Positions 11,641 to 23,600 of a stretch of DNA of 64,000 nt are shown here, in pieces; within the stretch, counting starts at the first letter, position 1, and every line of letters starts with the position of its first letter. The notes under the pieces were generated by a model. It worked only from the letters and a program-made list of their open reading frames with translations. It did no database searches and was not told the DNA's origin. The position numbers were made by a program, and so were the translations under genes. Origin of the DNA: Loxodes magnus (lineage: Eukaryota; Ciliophora; Karyorelictea; Loxodida; Loxodidae); assembly GCA_946699065.1 (NCBI GenBank), contig CAMPDV010000522.1, positions 62,001-126,000 of the forward strand, written 5' to 3'.

Positions 11641-12255
11641 ATGGAGAGTTGGAACAAAGGTTTTCTTATAAAAAAGACGATCCATAGCACTTCTGATCAT
11701 TCTTTCTAGAACTAAAAAACACCAACCAAGATCTAAAAAAAATATAGCCAAATCTCAGAAGGAAAATAACTGCCTTCCAAAATTCCAAAAAAGAAGCATA
11801 CATTCGAATAACTAATGAAGTCAGATAAGGAATAACTTGTAGAGATCATTTTCAACTACACCGATAAAGTAGAGAATCTCGAACACTTTGTCATAAACAT
11901 ATAACAAAACTTACAAGATCATGTCGAAGATGAGAAGCCGCACCCTGAATTTATAACAAAATAGGACATTAATAATAGGTATTAAGAAATAGAATGCGAT
12001 ATTGTAAGACTAGATGAACAAATGGGAATAGATTTTCAAAAATATGAAAATGTCTTCTAGCAAATTATAGAAATTAAATAAAGATTAGCAAAATTAGAGA
12101 ATTAGCAATCCTAAAAAAATAAAGATCAAATGATAATAGAAGAACAGCCCACGACTAAATAAAAGTTCTTCAAAAAGAAGTGCCACATATGCGGCAGCTA
12201 ATATCACCTTTGAAGACGATGCAAGGAGAATATGCAAATTAAATAAAATATTTGA
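11641..12255 (+). CDS. Retroelement ORF1-like protein with CCHC zinc knuckle, intact
   Basis: ATG 11641 after an A-run opens a 204-codon frame with no internal indel. The middle is a helical, Gln/Glu-rich coiled-coil stretch (around EQMGIDFQKYENV and RLAKLENQQ). Near the C-terminus is a retroviral-type zinc knuckle, CHICGSQYHLWRRC (CX2CX4HX4C), in which Trp is TGA. The first TGA after the knuckle is 12253-12255, taken as the stop, though the frame can be read further. ORF1 proteins of LINEs bind the RNA and act as chaperones in the RNP. No reverse transcriptase follows, so the unit would need one in trans. It is one of the best-preserved ORF1 units in the window. Confidence 0.8.
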
Positions 12256-12269
12256 AACGAATTGACTAC

Positions 12270-12440
12270 GTTTTACCCATCCTCGGATGGTTAGCTATGA
12301 CGGAAAAAGATATCTCAAAGACCATTCGGAAAGTTCGGAAGTGAACTTGGGTGGAGACACTGGGGAGTCCGAGACCCTGTAAAAGGTAATACAGGGGGTT
12401 ATGGATCTTTTAAGGGAACACTCCATTAGCCTTAAAATTT
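12270..12440 (+). other. Hairpin-rich 3' end of the ORF1 unit
   Basis: Three short inverted repeats in a row are visible: CCATCCTCGGATGG near 12278, a CATTCGG..TTCGGAAGTG block, and CCCTGTAAAAGGTAATACAGGG near 12373. They resemble in layout, not in sequence, the hairpin trains behind the ORF1 units at 33.3 and 36.0 kb. Probably the 3' end recognised for reverse transcription (inference). Confidence 0.5.
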
Positions 12441-12525
12441 TTAATTTAATTTAAACAAAGAAAAATCATTTACTATCTATACGAAAAATTTTTTTCATAT
12501 AAAAACTTAATAAATTCGTTGAAAG

Positions 12526-13182
12526 ATGTTGAAGAAGGATTTTATTAGAAAAAATTTAAATAAATGAAAGAGTCTGGGAACTAAATAAGCTTAGAACAAA
12601 GATAAATCTCAATCTTCTCCTAAGTAATGGTTCCATTCGACATCTGGATGGGTAGACATTGTTCGGAAGGCACGCCTGAAAGATAAGTTCCGTTTTCCAT
12701 TTCAGATGAAATTACATCTAGCAGAATCTGCCCTCCTATATTAGCACGATAAGGAGCTAGAGGCAGGGCTGGAGAAAGAGCTGATATGCGCTCTGGTCCA
12801 CTGTCTCAGTACACCCTCAGGAATTAAGGAAGGCATATCATAAGATTGGAAAATAGAATATCCAGGTCTTAGCAAAAGCGAGCTCTTCAACTAAAACCAG
12901 AACGAATTATTATTTATCAAGTCATTGTGCTCTTTCTGCTCCTCACCGCCTTCTTTTCACTAGCCAACCTGATTATCTCCCAAATTAGAACTAAGTTAGG
13001 GGATGAAACTTTCGTTCATTTGTAAATATTAGATAAATCGAGAGAAATTTGATATTTATTGAACTAACAGTGAGGAGACTGATCACTCTCTATGACAGAA
13101 TCTATTATGGGAATAAACTTCCCTTTTGACGTCAAGAACTTATACATGGGCTGTAAGTTAATGAGAATAAGTGCAGGACTGA
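12526..13182 (+). CDS. Unrecognised protein, about 210-218 residues
   Basis: ATG 12526 opens a frame with distinctly lower AT than its surroundings and a protein-like composition, rich in Trp, Phe, Cys and charged residues: GWVDIVRKARLKDKFRF, then EAGLEKELICALVHCLST, then SLCSFCSS. TGA codons read as Trp occur at 12970-12972 and further on (PTWLSP, DIYWTN, SLWQN). The stop is uncertain; in-frame TGAs at 13162 and 13180 are the likely choices. I recognise no domain; the CxxC-like pairs are too few for a zinc finger call. It sits just downstream of an ORF1 unit and could be a host gene or a captured one. Confidence 0.5.
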
Positions 13183-13259
13183 AAAAAAATCAGAAGGGGA
13201 GAAACCCGACAAAATTGATAAGAAGTGAAACGCACTCTATAGCAAACTAATTAACTCTC

Positions 13260-14160
13260 TGTATCATAAATAATAACATAACATCTTAGTAAGTTGTTAA
13301 ATCATATCTATTTGCTTTTTTTATCTAGATAAAGTTTTTCTAGTTCTAACGGAAAAAAATTAAAACATTTTAAAATATAGATAAAGTTAAGAAATATATA
13401 CAGTAATTGAATGTTTATATTTTTTTAAATACCACATAGCTTTGAAAGATTTAATTAGAGTAAATATGAAAAATAAAATAATGTATTAATTAAAAATAAC
13501 AATATATTAGAAATAAATTAAGCTTTAAGATAAAAATAGTTAAATTATTTTAAGCTGATTTAATATAATGTAATTTTTTAATTATGAGATTAAAAACTTT
13601 ATTTATTAAAAATTATTTTCTAAATATTAAAAAGTATTTTATGGCTAATAAAGTAAAAATATTAGAAAAAATAATATAAAAATCAGATTAAAATTTAATA
13701 AAAAATTAAAATGCTAAGTTAAACAGTTTTAAAACAGAGAGTTTATTTTAAACATAAAGGTCTAACTTATTTTTTAATTATTATTTTATAATTTTTAAAT
13801 TTGTAATTTTTTAGCAGAATATAAATATTTAAAAATAAATAAATGTATTATATTCAAGATTGAAAATTAATACTTCTTAACTAGAAAAAATACTAAAAAT
13901 AAAATTTCATCTATATGAAATTGGTTTGACTTTATAGCAAAATAAGAAAGAAAATAAAATTTAAAATATTAAATCATAAAATTATTTTATTTTATGTAAA
14001 TAAACAAGCAACGAAAATAAATATTATTTATATTGTAAAATTTTTAAAAAAGTTTCGTAATTTCTAAAATATAAGCTAGGATTTTTAATTAAGTAATTTA
14101 TCCTCTCTGTGTATATGTATCTATATTATTTTTGTTTATTTTTGTCTTTAGTTAGAGATA
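13260..14160. other. AT-rich spacer
   Basis: AT-rich; no supported gene. The minus-strand frame of the next gene remains open into this region (next in-frame TGA near 13978), but the composition there is that of spacer. Confidence 0.55.
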
Positions 14161-15175
14161 AATTATTTAAAATTATTGATCTAAAAGATAGATATATAAT
14201 ATATTAACTATCTTATTTCTTTCTTTATTTTTCTCTTTTTCAGCTTTGTTTATTTTACTTACAAAGATCTAGGTTTAATATTTTCAAACGTTATTTTTGC
14301 TTAATTTATGATTTAATATTGATTAAGCTAATATGAATTTGCGTCTTCAAATACATGGATTTTATATTAAGTGTTTTTATCTTCTCTATTCATGTTAATT
14401 TTCTCTAGAATTTCTTTTTATTCTTAACTTTTCCAAAATTAAATTTCTAGATTTTGCTTAAGTTTTCTTATACTTAATTCTTTTATTCTTATTTTTGCTT
14501 TCCTATAACTTTATAATGTTTTGGCATCCTCTGCTTCGTATATTATATAAATATATTTGATTTGCCATATAACAGATCTATCGCTACTTTCTAATAAAAT
14601 TTTAACTTCTTTATTTTTTCTATTCTTATTCTTCTCCTCTACACTCTTGTACAACTCATTATAACAGTAATCTTTGGATCTTTATTAATTTTTTGCTTCG
14701 CTACTTTAAGTACTCTATTATTCCAAAATTTTAAAGTACTATCCTTCATAAAGCACTCTAAATAATTTATCAGATAAATATTAAATTTTTATTAAGAAAT
14801 TAGTCTTAAATTCATCTGCAAACCTTTCAGATTGAAATTTACTTGGATCATCTAAAAAATAATTAGATAGTAGCTTCTTTAATATTTTATTATTGAGAAA
14901 GAGACTTCAGAATTTAGTTCTTAAATCTTTTCTAAAGTCCTTTACTCTATCACTGATAAGTTATTCTCTTACTCAGAATTGTCTTGCCAACATTCATAAG
15001 TAAGACCTGATTAGTCTTATTTACTATTAAAAGTTGAAAAAACACACAAGTTTCTAAAGCCAACTTCAGAGAAAGAAAAGAAAGTTTCAAAAATCTCTTT
15101 AAATAATGTTTATTCAAGGAGTTTTTATAGTCATTATAATCCTTAAATTATATTTAAAAACTATAGCAAGTGCAT
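14160..15175 (-). CDS. Unrecognised charged, helix-rich protein (two exons proposed)
   Basis: From ATG at 15175 the minus strand reads MHLLQFLNII, then LEQTLFKEIFETFFSFSEV, then CWQDNSEQENNLSVIEQRTL up to ELNSE near 14906. The frame then shifts. Removing a 29-nt GT...AG segment (14877-14905) restores it exactly, giving KLLSNYFLDDPSKFQSERF, then KDYCYNELYKSVEEKNKNRK, then IWQIKYIYIIYEAEDAK and a Lys/Glu/Gln-rich helical tail. Both parts have ordinary protein composition, and the plus strand is pyrimidine-rich as expected opposite a coding strand here. No family recognised. The 3' end is uncertain because no TGA occurs until about 13978; the 5' end may extend towards 16 kb. Confidence 0.55.
14877..14905 (-). 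other. Candidate 29-nt intron
   Basis: The minus-strand segment begins GTCTCTTTC and ends ATTAAAG, so it has GT...AG ends. Its removal joins two long open frames that otherwise differ by two bases. An indel is the alternative. Confidence 0.4.
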
Positions 15176-16300
15176 TTGGTTATAGGAATAATTTCTATTT
15201 ATATGATCTATTTGCTTATCCTCTAGCTAATTTGGTATTCCTTAGTTACATTTATGTTTTAAGACTTCATATTAATTTCTTTCTCCTGTCAATTATAGTA
15301 ATCTGAGTTGAATAAGATCAATTGATTATATTGGACGAATATCATTTGCTTGCCTATAATAATTTCTGAATTGTTCTTTTATCTCTGCTTCCAAGTTACT
15401 GCTTTTGACTATTATTTTACGTTTTATTTCTATATCTTCTCTAAAACTTCATGTTCTCCTTTTTTTCCTAGTATTGAGACTTAAAATCTTTATTATCACC
15501 ATTTATATGAAAATACTGAATTTTTCTTAAAGTATCAGATTTCTTTTTCTCGGTTATATTCTTCCTACTAATCTTAGTTCTAAAAATTGCTTATATCTTA
15601 CTGATAGCTATATTAACCTTTAGCAAAGACGAAGTCCACTATTAAAAAATAATTTTATACGTTCTTATTAACTGGTTTTTTTATATAGTTAGATAGTTAG
15701 ATTAGGATTAGTTTAATGCTTTATTTTTGTTGTCTATTTCACCATCAGATTAGTTTTAAAAGTATCGCATTCCTCTTGCTTAGCTGTTAGCACAAAGCTT
15801 GATTTATTGAAGTTGTTTATTTTAGATATACTTGCTTTTAAGCAAACTCTGCTAAAGCTAAATAGGATTAAAAACTTATCTTTATAATTTACCACCTGAA
15901 TTATAATTATTTCGAGTTCTTCCCACAAGTTCTTGCTGTATTGGTATTTTTACATGATTAGTTATACTTATTTTGTAAGTTAATGCTCAGATTTCATGAC
16001 TAATTTGCATATTTAAATTATGGAATTTTGGTACAAGATAGTTGTTTCTATTACTACTAAATAATTACCTTTTTTTCTATTTTTCGGACTTAAATTCACT
16101 GATATCTAAATTATTTTGATATTTATTAATAGTAAATAAGTATTAAATACCTATATGAAGGATAATATTTAGAAAAACTGAAATAAGATCCCTTATACTT
16201 GCATAATTAGAATTAAACTGTTTATCTAAAGTAATTATATTGATTCTAATTATCTTATTTTTAATAATACATATTTTGCTAATTATTTCTTTATTCTCAA
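15176..16300 (-). other. Possible 5' continuation of the gene at 14.2-15.2 kb
   Basis: The minus strand stays purine-rich and open in several frames, with protein-like runs such as NKQLQQIKLCANSQARG and KKSDTLRKIQYFHINGDN. Because only TGA ends a frame, open length alone is weak evidence. I could not choose frames or joins. Confidence 0.3.
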
Positions 16301-16850
16301 CTTTTTTATCTTAAAAAGACAGAAAACTAAGAATAATAATTTAAACTAAAATAAATTAAATTTAAGTTATAGAAGATTAAAACTTAAAGAAATTACAAAG
16401 TAATTGAATCTTAAAAAATTTACGTTTTAAGTTAGTTTTTTTCAAGATTAAGTGTTTAGGATATGTTTAAGATTTGTTTAAGGTATGTTTAAGAGTTTAG
16501 AATGATTTAAAATAAAAAAATAAAATTTTTAATAATAAAATTGAAGAAATAAAAGTAAATAATTAATTATTATATTTTAACAAAATTAAAATATGATAAA
16601 TATTTAATTAAAATATTAAGCTTATTAAAAAATTAAATTTACTTAAAAATTAAAAAAACACATCAAACGTAAAAAACTATTTTATGACTCAGAAATAAAC
16701 TATAAGATGAAATAAGAAGAAACATAAATAATTAGAATTACTAAAAATGGTATAAAAAGAAAAATAATTAAAATCAAAAAAAGTAATAAAAATAAAATTT
16801 GTGGTGGATTAAATTGATTGTAATAAAAAGAAAATTAGTAAAAGTAAAAA
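16300..16850. other. AT-rich spacer
   Basis: AT-rich, including short GTTTAAG-type repeats around 16450-16500. No supported gene. Confidence 0.5.
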
Positions 16851-16889
16851 AAAGATTTATAAAAATGAGAAAAAATAATAAAAAAATGG

Positions 16890-17672
16890 CAGACTTCAGA
16901 AAGAAATTTTTTCCTGCTCTTAGGAGCCTAGTACGTAGCAAAAATACAAGGAAAATAAAAATATCCAGAAAGTGACTCAAGCACAAACACCAACATCGTA
17001 AGAGAAGTCTAGAAAGTCTGTACTGCCCAAAGAGGTTTCAGAGCTTAATCCTTCCGGTCAGATATGTATGTAGCAGTTTATTAAAGTAGCGCTAAACCTC
17101 CAGGAAGTGATTAAGAAACTACGAATAGAGAACTCAAAGTTATCGGAACAGATTCATCATGGACTTCAAGATTCTTTTGACCTCAGAAGGGATAATCAGG
17201 AGTAGCTCGATATTTTATGGAAATACTAGCAAGAACAGTTTAGGTAGATGAACTCCCAAGTACAATAGATTTAGGACTAAAATGAATAGATTTAAAATAA
17301 CTTACAAAGCTAAAAGAGACTCAAAGTTAAAAAAACAAATCCAGTCGGCGAAAATTAAGAGATTTATTATGGAAATTGAAGAAAAAGAGCCACATAAAAT
17401 TTAAACTGAGGAAAAAGAATAGAGAAATGCTATTACTGCAATAGCGAAAGACACTTGTATCTGAACTGTCTGAAATTCCGAAATTTTTAAAGATAATATT
17501 GAATCTAATAACAAAAGAAGAGGGAGCAATTTTATTGTAGCAAGAATGAGTAGATTTACATAAACCTAGGATTACAAGATTTCAAAAGTAATTGGACCAA
17601 AGAGAGGACAACACGACCTTAGCAATCAAGAAATCTAAATTTTCAAACTTATTTTATACGGCAGTGATTTAC
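16890..17672 (+). CDS. ORF1-like protein with CCHC zinc knuckle
   Basis: A long open frame carries EVIKKLRIENSKLSEQI, a Gln-rich coiled coil of about 70 residues, and the knuckle CYYCNSERHLYLNC at 17428-17469. The region after the knuckle stays coding-like (GLQDFKSNWTKERTTRPQ) to the TGA at about 17670. The start is unclear: the ATGs near 16857-16889 are in another frame, so either an indel or a splice lies in the first 100 bp. The remnant at 52330-52690 matches this family. A terminal hairpin in opposite orientation lies 30 bp downstream, so this unit faces another element tail to tail. Confidence 0.7.
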
Positions 17673-17703
17673 TGGTTTTGGACAATTTTAAATTAAAAAT
17701 TAG

Positions 17704-17745
17704 TTTAGAGAGTGCGGAGCACTTCGATAGTGCACAGCTCTTTTA
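17704..17745 (-). repeat. Shared 3'-terminal hairpin (copy in minus orientation)
   Basis: The reverse complement reads AAAGAGCTGTGCACTATCG then AAGTGCTCCGCACTCTC. It folds as a hairpin and matches the ends of SINE A and B and others. The element it terminates should extend to the right. Confidence 0.65.
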
Positions 17746-18150
17746 CTGTTTAATATTGATAAAAATAAAAGTTTCTTGCGATCTTCAGGTTAATTACATA
17801 TTGAATCGTAGAGTAAAAAAAGTTGAGAGAGACAAAAATCTATTATAGATATTCTGTTTCTCCAACCTCTGATGAAAAATATTTTGAAAGAAAAAACACC
17901 TTGTGTCAAGTTATTGAAAGGAGTAGCACCATTACCGAGAACTAATAAAAATGTTTCCAAAGTCCAACCCAATCAGAGGAAGACAACAGTAGATTATGTG
18001 TACTACCTTTCTCCATTCTATGATGAAGATGTCCCTTTCCTCTTCACCCTCAATTTTAGTATGATTTCCAAATTAAATTATATAATAAATAAAAATGAGG
18101 AAAAAAATAATTGACAAATTGTATTTATTAGATAGATTGATATATAGAAT
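17746..18150 (-). other. Body of a tail-bearing short element, unclassified
   Basis: This stretch follows the reversed terminal hairpin and is less AT-rich than spacer. It does not align clearly with family A or B. It may be a singleton SINE-like element. Confidence 0.35.
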
Positions 18151-18164
18151 TAATGATTAAAAAG

Positions 18165-18430
18165 ATGGCAGGAGTTTAGGCTGATCGTCTGATCAAAATT
18201 TTTGCTTTATGAATAAGGTCAAGCTCCGATCCAGTCAACGAGAAGGTCTTTGGCCAGAGTCAATTCCTACAAGCGAATAAAAAATTTTTGGCTATCACCT
18301 CTTGCGAAGACTTGAAGTCTGTTAGCTCATAGTTATGGAACTCCCTACCAAAGTTTATTGGATTAAACAAAAGGATATCAATATCATGTGCCTAAAGAGA
18401 GTGCTATGTATTTTTTATCTGGGAAGAAGT
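18165..18430 (-). repeat. Repeat family E, copy 1 (3' region)
   Basis: Aligns with 58441-58745: both begin AAAAAGATGG.GGGAG on the plus strand, share blocks like GAGAAGGTC/GAGAAAGTCCCTGG and end around a CTTGAAG.CTG block. In both, ORF1-like sequence lies to the right on the minus strand, so this is read as a 3' untranslated region in minus orientation. Confidence 0.65.
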
Positions 18431-19000
18431 TTTCAGTCACTAGAAACATATTAAGTTAATCTAATTTAAATTGATATTTAAACATTTGGTGTTCTTGGAG
18501 GATTTTCAACATCTTTCCTGATATCTCCCGTGTTGCTTTTGATATAAAAAAATAAACTTAAATGTTCTATGCTTTCATTCATTGCCTTTCATGCAAATCT
18601 TGAAATTTCCCGTTTTTCTATCTGTACTTATTTTATTTTTTCTTGTAATTTTATTTAGAATAGCACATAATTATTTTTCTATCTTTTTAATTTCATTATC
18701 TGCTATGTCTTCTTTTTTCTTGTTTCTATCTTTGTTATTTCCATAATTCATATTTGAAGATAATAAATTACTTACATCTTCTTCATAATTTTTTTAATTA
18801 AAATAATAGGTTTTCTTATTTATTCTTTTTGAATTTGATGATTGTATCTTATTTTCCTTTAATATCATCATATGCTTCCTTGTTCTTTATGATCATTTTA
18901 ATGTTGCATTTTGTATTAATTTTCTATTATTTCTTTTATTTTTCTGATTATTTCCTTTTCCTCTTATAATTATTTTTATGACCTGAAATGAATACCTTTT
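18431..19000 (-). pseudogene. ORF1-like remnant of family E
   Basis: The minus strand encodes charged helical runs such as YEEDVSNLLSSNMNYGNN, DNEIKKIEKQLCAILNK and GNFKICMKGNEWKHRTFK (Trp from TGA), in more than one frame. No CCHC motif is seen. Position next to the family E 3' region argues for an ORF1 remnant rather than a host gene. Confidence 0.4.
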
Positions 19001-20285
19001 AAGTACTAAATAACTATGAAATGCTTGAAGTTTTATTTAAAATTATATTAAGGAAATTAAACAAAACTTTACTCTTATATTTTTCTATTTAACTAAGCAA
19101 AAATAGTTAATATGAGATATTTAAAAATTTGAAGAAGATAAAGTAATATTCTTAAAGCAAAATGATATCTACTTAGAAATAATCTTAATTGAAGATTTCT
19201 GTTAAAAAGGTAAAATTAATTAAATAGTGGAAAGACTTAAACTTATATTTTGGATTCTCAATTTTTCGTATAAGAAATGCTTAATAGGAATTTCGAAAAA
19301 ATTTGAAATAAATTCTGGAAAGAATAAAATTTATAATATTCATTTGCTTTATTAGAATCCCTCTTTAAATGCCGAATGTGTCCAAAATAAGAAGAATCTA
19401 ATTTATAAGAAACTCAGTTAAAATAGAAAGAAATAATTAACAAAAGATACCTAACATTTTCAAAATAAAGCGAAAAGTAATAAATTCTAGTGGGGGTAAA
19501 AAATACTAGAAAAATAAGATACTTTGAATTTAGATTCCCTAAAATCTTAAATTTATAATTGAATCAGAAAATCAATTAAATTAAAGACGAGACAAATTAT
19601 GAGAAAAATAGAGATTAAATTGAAATTTATCAATAGCAATAAATTAATTAAAGATCAACTAGTTATAAATTCATAAATTTTTTGATTCAAATACATACAA
19701 TTTAAATGAATATCAAAATCAGATATTAATATAAGATATTTGTAATTCTAGAAAAATAGCTGACTAATTAATTCTAGGATTTATAAAATTTATTTATATT
19801 TTTATGCAAAAAATACGAGAAGAAGTATCAAATTAGCTCTGACTATTGTGTGTTATTATAGTTACAATTATAGTAAAAAGAATTAAGTGTTTAGGGTCTA
19901 TCAACCCAGAATTAAAATGAAGCCTGAAATTTAAAAATGTTTATTCATTATAAATAAAAATATTATTAGGAAAATCATGCTTAATTGCAAAAAAAATGTA
20001 AGATAAATTTCAGAGTTAATATGCTTCAATTAAGAAAATAAAAGTGTAGTAAAATGATAAATTATATTAAGTAAATCTTCAAAGCTAAAATTTTTGGAAT
20101 ATCCTGCAATAATTTCATAAATTTAATTGAATATTTTTATAACAAATCAAAAGCAAGAGGAAAATAAAAAAATAGTTGCAAGATAATGAGCATCTAATGA
20201 AGAATTGCTTTGGATAAAACTAAACTTTGATGCAAGGATTAATAATGTTAGGCTAATACGATTTAGATTAAATTTAAAAGATTAA
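19000..20285 (+). other. A-rich region upstream of the SNARE-like gene
   Basis: Plus strand A-rich and open in several frames. Fragments around 19250-19450 look weakly protein-like. The part from about 20140 continues into the SNARE-like frame (KQEENKKIVARQWASNEEL), so an N-terminal extension or exon may lie here. I cannot define one. Confidence 0.3.
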
Positions 20286-20655
20286 ATGACTAATGATAAA
20301 ATTAGAGAATTAGATGTAGATTACTTCAGTTAAACGAAAGATTTTAAAGAAAATGCAAGCAAAATAGAAAATTTTAATATCTACTAATAGATTAGATTAT
20401 ATTAAAAATTAAAATCAAGCTTAATGAAAAGTATTAAATAAATTATGTAGTTAAGAATTTAAATAGAAACTTGTACTTAAAATGAAACAAATGATAAAAT
20501 ACCTGGCTTTGGTAGCTGGTCTTCGAACAATGAAATATTGAACTAGTTATTTTTAACTGAAGCAATTTCTGATACAATTTCTTGTGGAAATCTAATAAGT
20601 ATTACTTAGTAGTAGCTTGATCTTTCTAGGAGTTATAAAATCTTAAATAAATAAA
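20286..20655 (+). CDS. Qb-SNARE-like protein, 3'-truncated by a LINE
   Basis: From ATG 20286 the frame reads IRELDVDYFSQTKDFKENA, a helical stretch (LYQKLKSSLMKSIKQIMQL), then EAISDTISCGNLISIT and QQQLDLSRSYKILNKQ. The last part resembles the pre-SNARE/SNARE pattern of membrin/GOS1/Vti1-type Qb-SNAREs: an invariant-type Gly, a hydrophobic heptad, QxxxLxxS, then a short helix. Such proteins act in ER-Golgi and endosomal membrane fusion. The zero-layer region and C-terminal anchor are missing because the 3' end of LINE L1 starts about 10 bp later. A possible remainder is at 26080-26240. Identification rests on pattern only. Confidence 0.5.
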
Positions 20656-20679
20656 TTAAATTATCGTGGTACCACCTTT

Positions 20680-23600
20680 ATTTGGATCACCACGGAAGTT
20701 AAAGAAACCAAATTTATATGTTAATAATAGGCTAGAAATGATTCTAGCTTCATCTAATCTCTTTGAATTTCTTGTGCTTCATCAAGTTCCTCTTCTAGCA
20801 TGTCTAATACCTACTAATTTGAGAGTTCAGAATCAATTTCTTCTAAAAGATCTCTTTAGAGTAATTGAGCGTCAATTATTATTTATTAAATTTTTATCTA
20901 TTTCGCTTGTTTATTTAATTACATTTCATCTGTATGTCTCTTTTTTGTATTTTTTAAGTTTTATTCTATCTATTTGTCAAATCAATTTCATTTTCTTTTT
21001 TCTACTTTTTATTTTTATTCATTGACTAGCTTTTTGAATATTCAAGTGTGCTCACTTGAGCCAGCTCTATAATCCTTACCTATTATTTTATTAAAAGGAA
21101 GGATTTTGTTTATATATCCCCGTCTTCTTTTTTCTAGTATGCTTTTAATAAAATCTTTAATTCATGCATCTATTGAGCTTCTCTGATCTATTTGAAAAGA
21201 CCGAATTCAATTTTCAAATTCAAAATTACCTCAAACTATTTTGAATAAATTTAGTTTGGTCTACATAATATTTATTTAGGTTTAATTTTGTTCTATCTTA
21301 TTTAATTTTTATTACAATTCTTCTCTTTCTTATTAATATTATTTGCATATCTCAATTATATGGGCCTCATCCTCTATCCCATTTCTGCACATATTACATA
21401 TGTTATTTTCTATTAAATGCCTTACTTTCATTGTCTGTGCTGCACCGCTACATTTGGCTCTTAATCTGAATAGATAACAAATTTCTTATTTTCTATGCTT
21501 ATTATATCTTAGGTAATTTGAAGGACCTTTTATAAAGGATTCAAGTCATTGGCTTCTATAAATAAAGGTTGTTGTCATGTTTTCCATGCGAGTTAAAGCC
21601 TCTACTTTATTATGGAATTTTATAGCATCATTTATTATTATTTTTATTTTTTAACCATTTCAGTCGTCTTGCATTAAAATTTGATCGTTTAATTGTAGTT
21701 TTTCTAGCACTTTTTATGAGTAGATTTCAAATAAAAAGTTTTTTTATTTTGTGATTTAGCACATTCAATCATCCATAGTTGTTTCCGAGTTTAGGAGTAA
21801 TTTTCGTCTGAACATCAGCATACGTTATCATAAATAGTATTACATTTTAGTAAATTGTAATTCATTTTCAAGTATCTTGTTTTGAATACAGAATGGAGCA
21901 TCTATTATTGCTCTAAGAGATCTTGTTGAATTATTTCTAGTTTCTCTAGAATACCTTGTCCTATGATTTCTTCTATAAATGGAATACATTCACTTCCAAA
22001 TCCAAAAATTTAGTTTACATAGGCTTTTAGTATCATCTATGTATTATAGGGGGTAATATCTTTTTATATTGTGATCTTGCTTAAGATTCATGCTTGTGTT
22101 TTTTGACATTCAGAGATTCTATATTCTAAGTGCTTTTCAAAAGCTATTTCTTCCTGTAATCAATGTCCAAGATATTTAAAAGTTTTCACCCTTTCTATTT
22201 ACATTCCATCTATATTTATTATTGTTTAGTTTTTTATACTATTTCCATTTCATAGTATTCATTTCGTTTTATCTGCTATTTACATTTTGTATTTTTTAGA
22301 TCATGCTGTTAGAATATCACTTAGTTCTTGTATTTGTTCCGGCTGAACTATGCATGCTATATCATCCGCGTAAGCCAACGTACCACAATATCTTTGCCTT
22401 ATACAGTATTCTGCTTCGGGTTCCATTGTTATTCCGATCTATTTTTATCTTAATTCTTTTAAAAGTATATTTATTATAATATTAAAAAGATTAGGGGAGC
22501 ATGTACATCCTTATTTAACTCCTTTCTCCGTTTCAAACTTATCTGATATAAGATCATTTATTTTCAATTTGATGTCCTCTTCTCTATATATTTCTGCTAG
22601 TAATTTTATTAGTTTTTCTGGGACCTCGATTTCATTTAGGGAATGTCATATATCTGATCTTATTACAGAGTCGAATGCTTTCTTAATATCAATAAATATT
22701 ACTACTACTTCTGTGTTGCTTTAGTAGAGCCATTCTTATATTGTCCTTATATTGAAGATTTGTTGGGCGCAAGATTTACTTGGTTTAAACCCATATTATA
22801 ATTAATCATCCTGTCGTATTAAATATGAATTTAGTTATTCAAATATTCATATGTCTATAATTTTTAAGATATGGTTAAAAAGAGAAATGGGTCGATAATT
22901 CATTGGATCATTTGAGCTTCCTTTTTTGTGTATAAGTACTATGTATGATTCTTTAATTTTTTTAGGAATAGTTCCTATCTCTAATATTTTTTTAAGTAGT
23001 TAGGCAGTTACCATTATCAATTACTTCCCTCCTGAGATAATTGTACCTGCTTATATTTGGTCAGGCCCGGCTGCTTTTCATTGGGCTAGTTTTCTGATGC
23101 ATTATTCTATATCAAAAATCTTGATTTCTATTGATTGCTAATTTTTGAATTAGTTTGGTAGATTGTTGTTTCCATTCTTATAAAGATTTTCTCAGCTTAT
23201 TTTGAAATGTTGAATGTCTTCTTCATTTACTAATGTTCATGGTGCTATTTTCCCTCTTTTAAATCATCTCCTTAATCCTTTTCATGTGTCATTAAGGTTC
23301 CCCTTATTGATTTAGTCGAGAAAAATATTAAATTAGTTTTTCAGTCTTATTTCATATGTTATCTATATTTGAGCCTAAGTTCCTATCTTAGTTTAATTTC
23401 ACGAATTGTTTCTAGCTCGCCTTGTCTTATTAATTGCTTTACTTTTTTTGCTTAGCTTTTGAATCTTTTCCTTGCTTACTTCGTTTCATCTGAGTAATAA
23501 TGTTTTCTTGCTGTTTAGGTAGTGTGACCACATACTAAGACTGCGTTTTAATAGATTTTTTCTTATCATTTGACATAAAATTCTTCAGTGCTTAGATGTG

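Noticed and set aside
16774-16986. Minus-strand 70-residue hydrophobic frame
   Set aside because: Antisense to the start of the 16.9-kb ORF1; low complexity.
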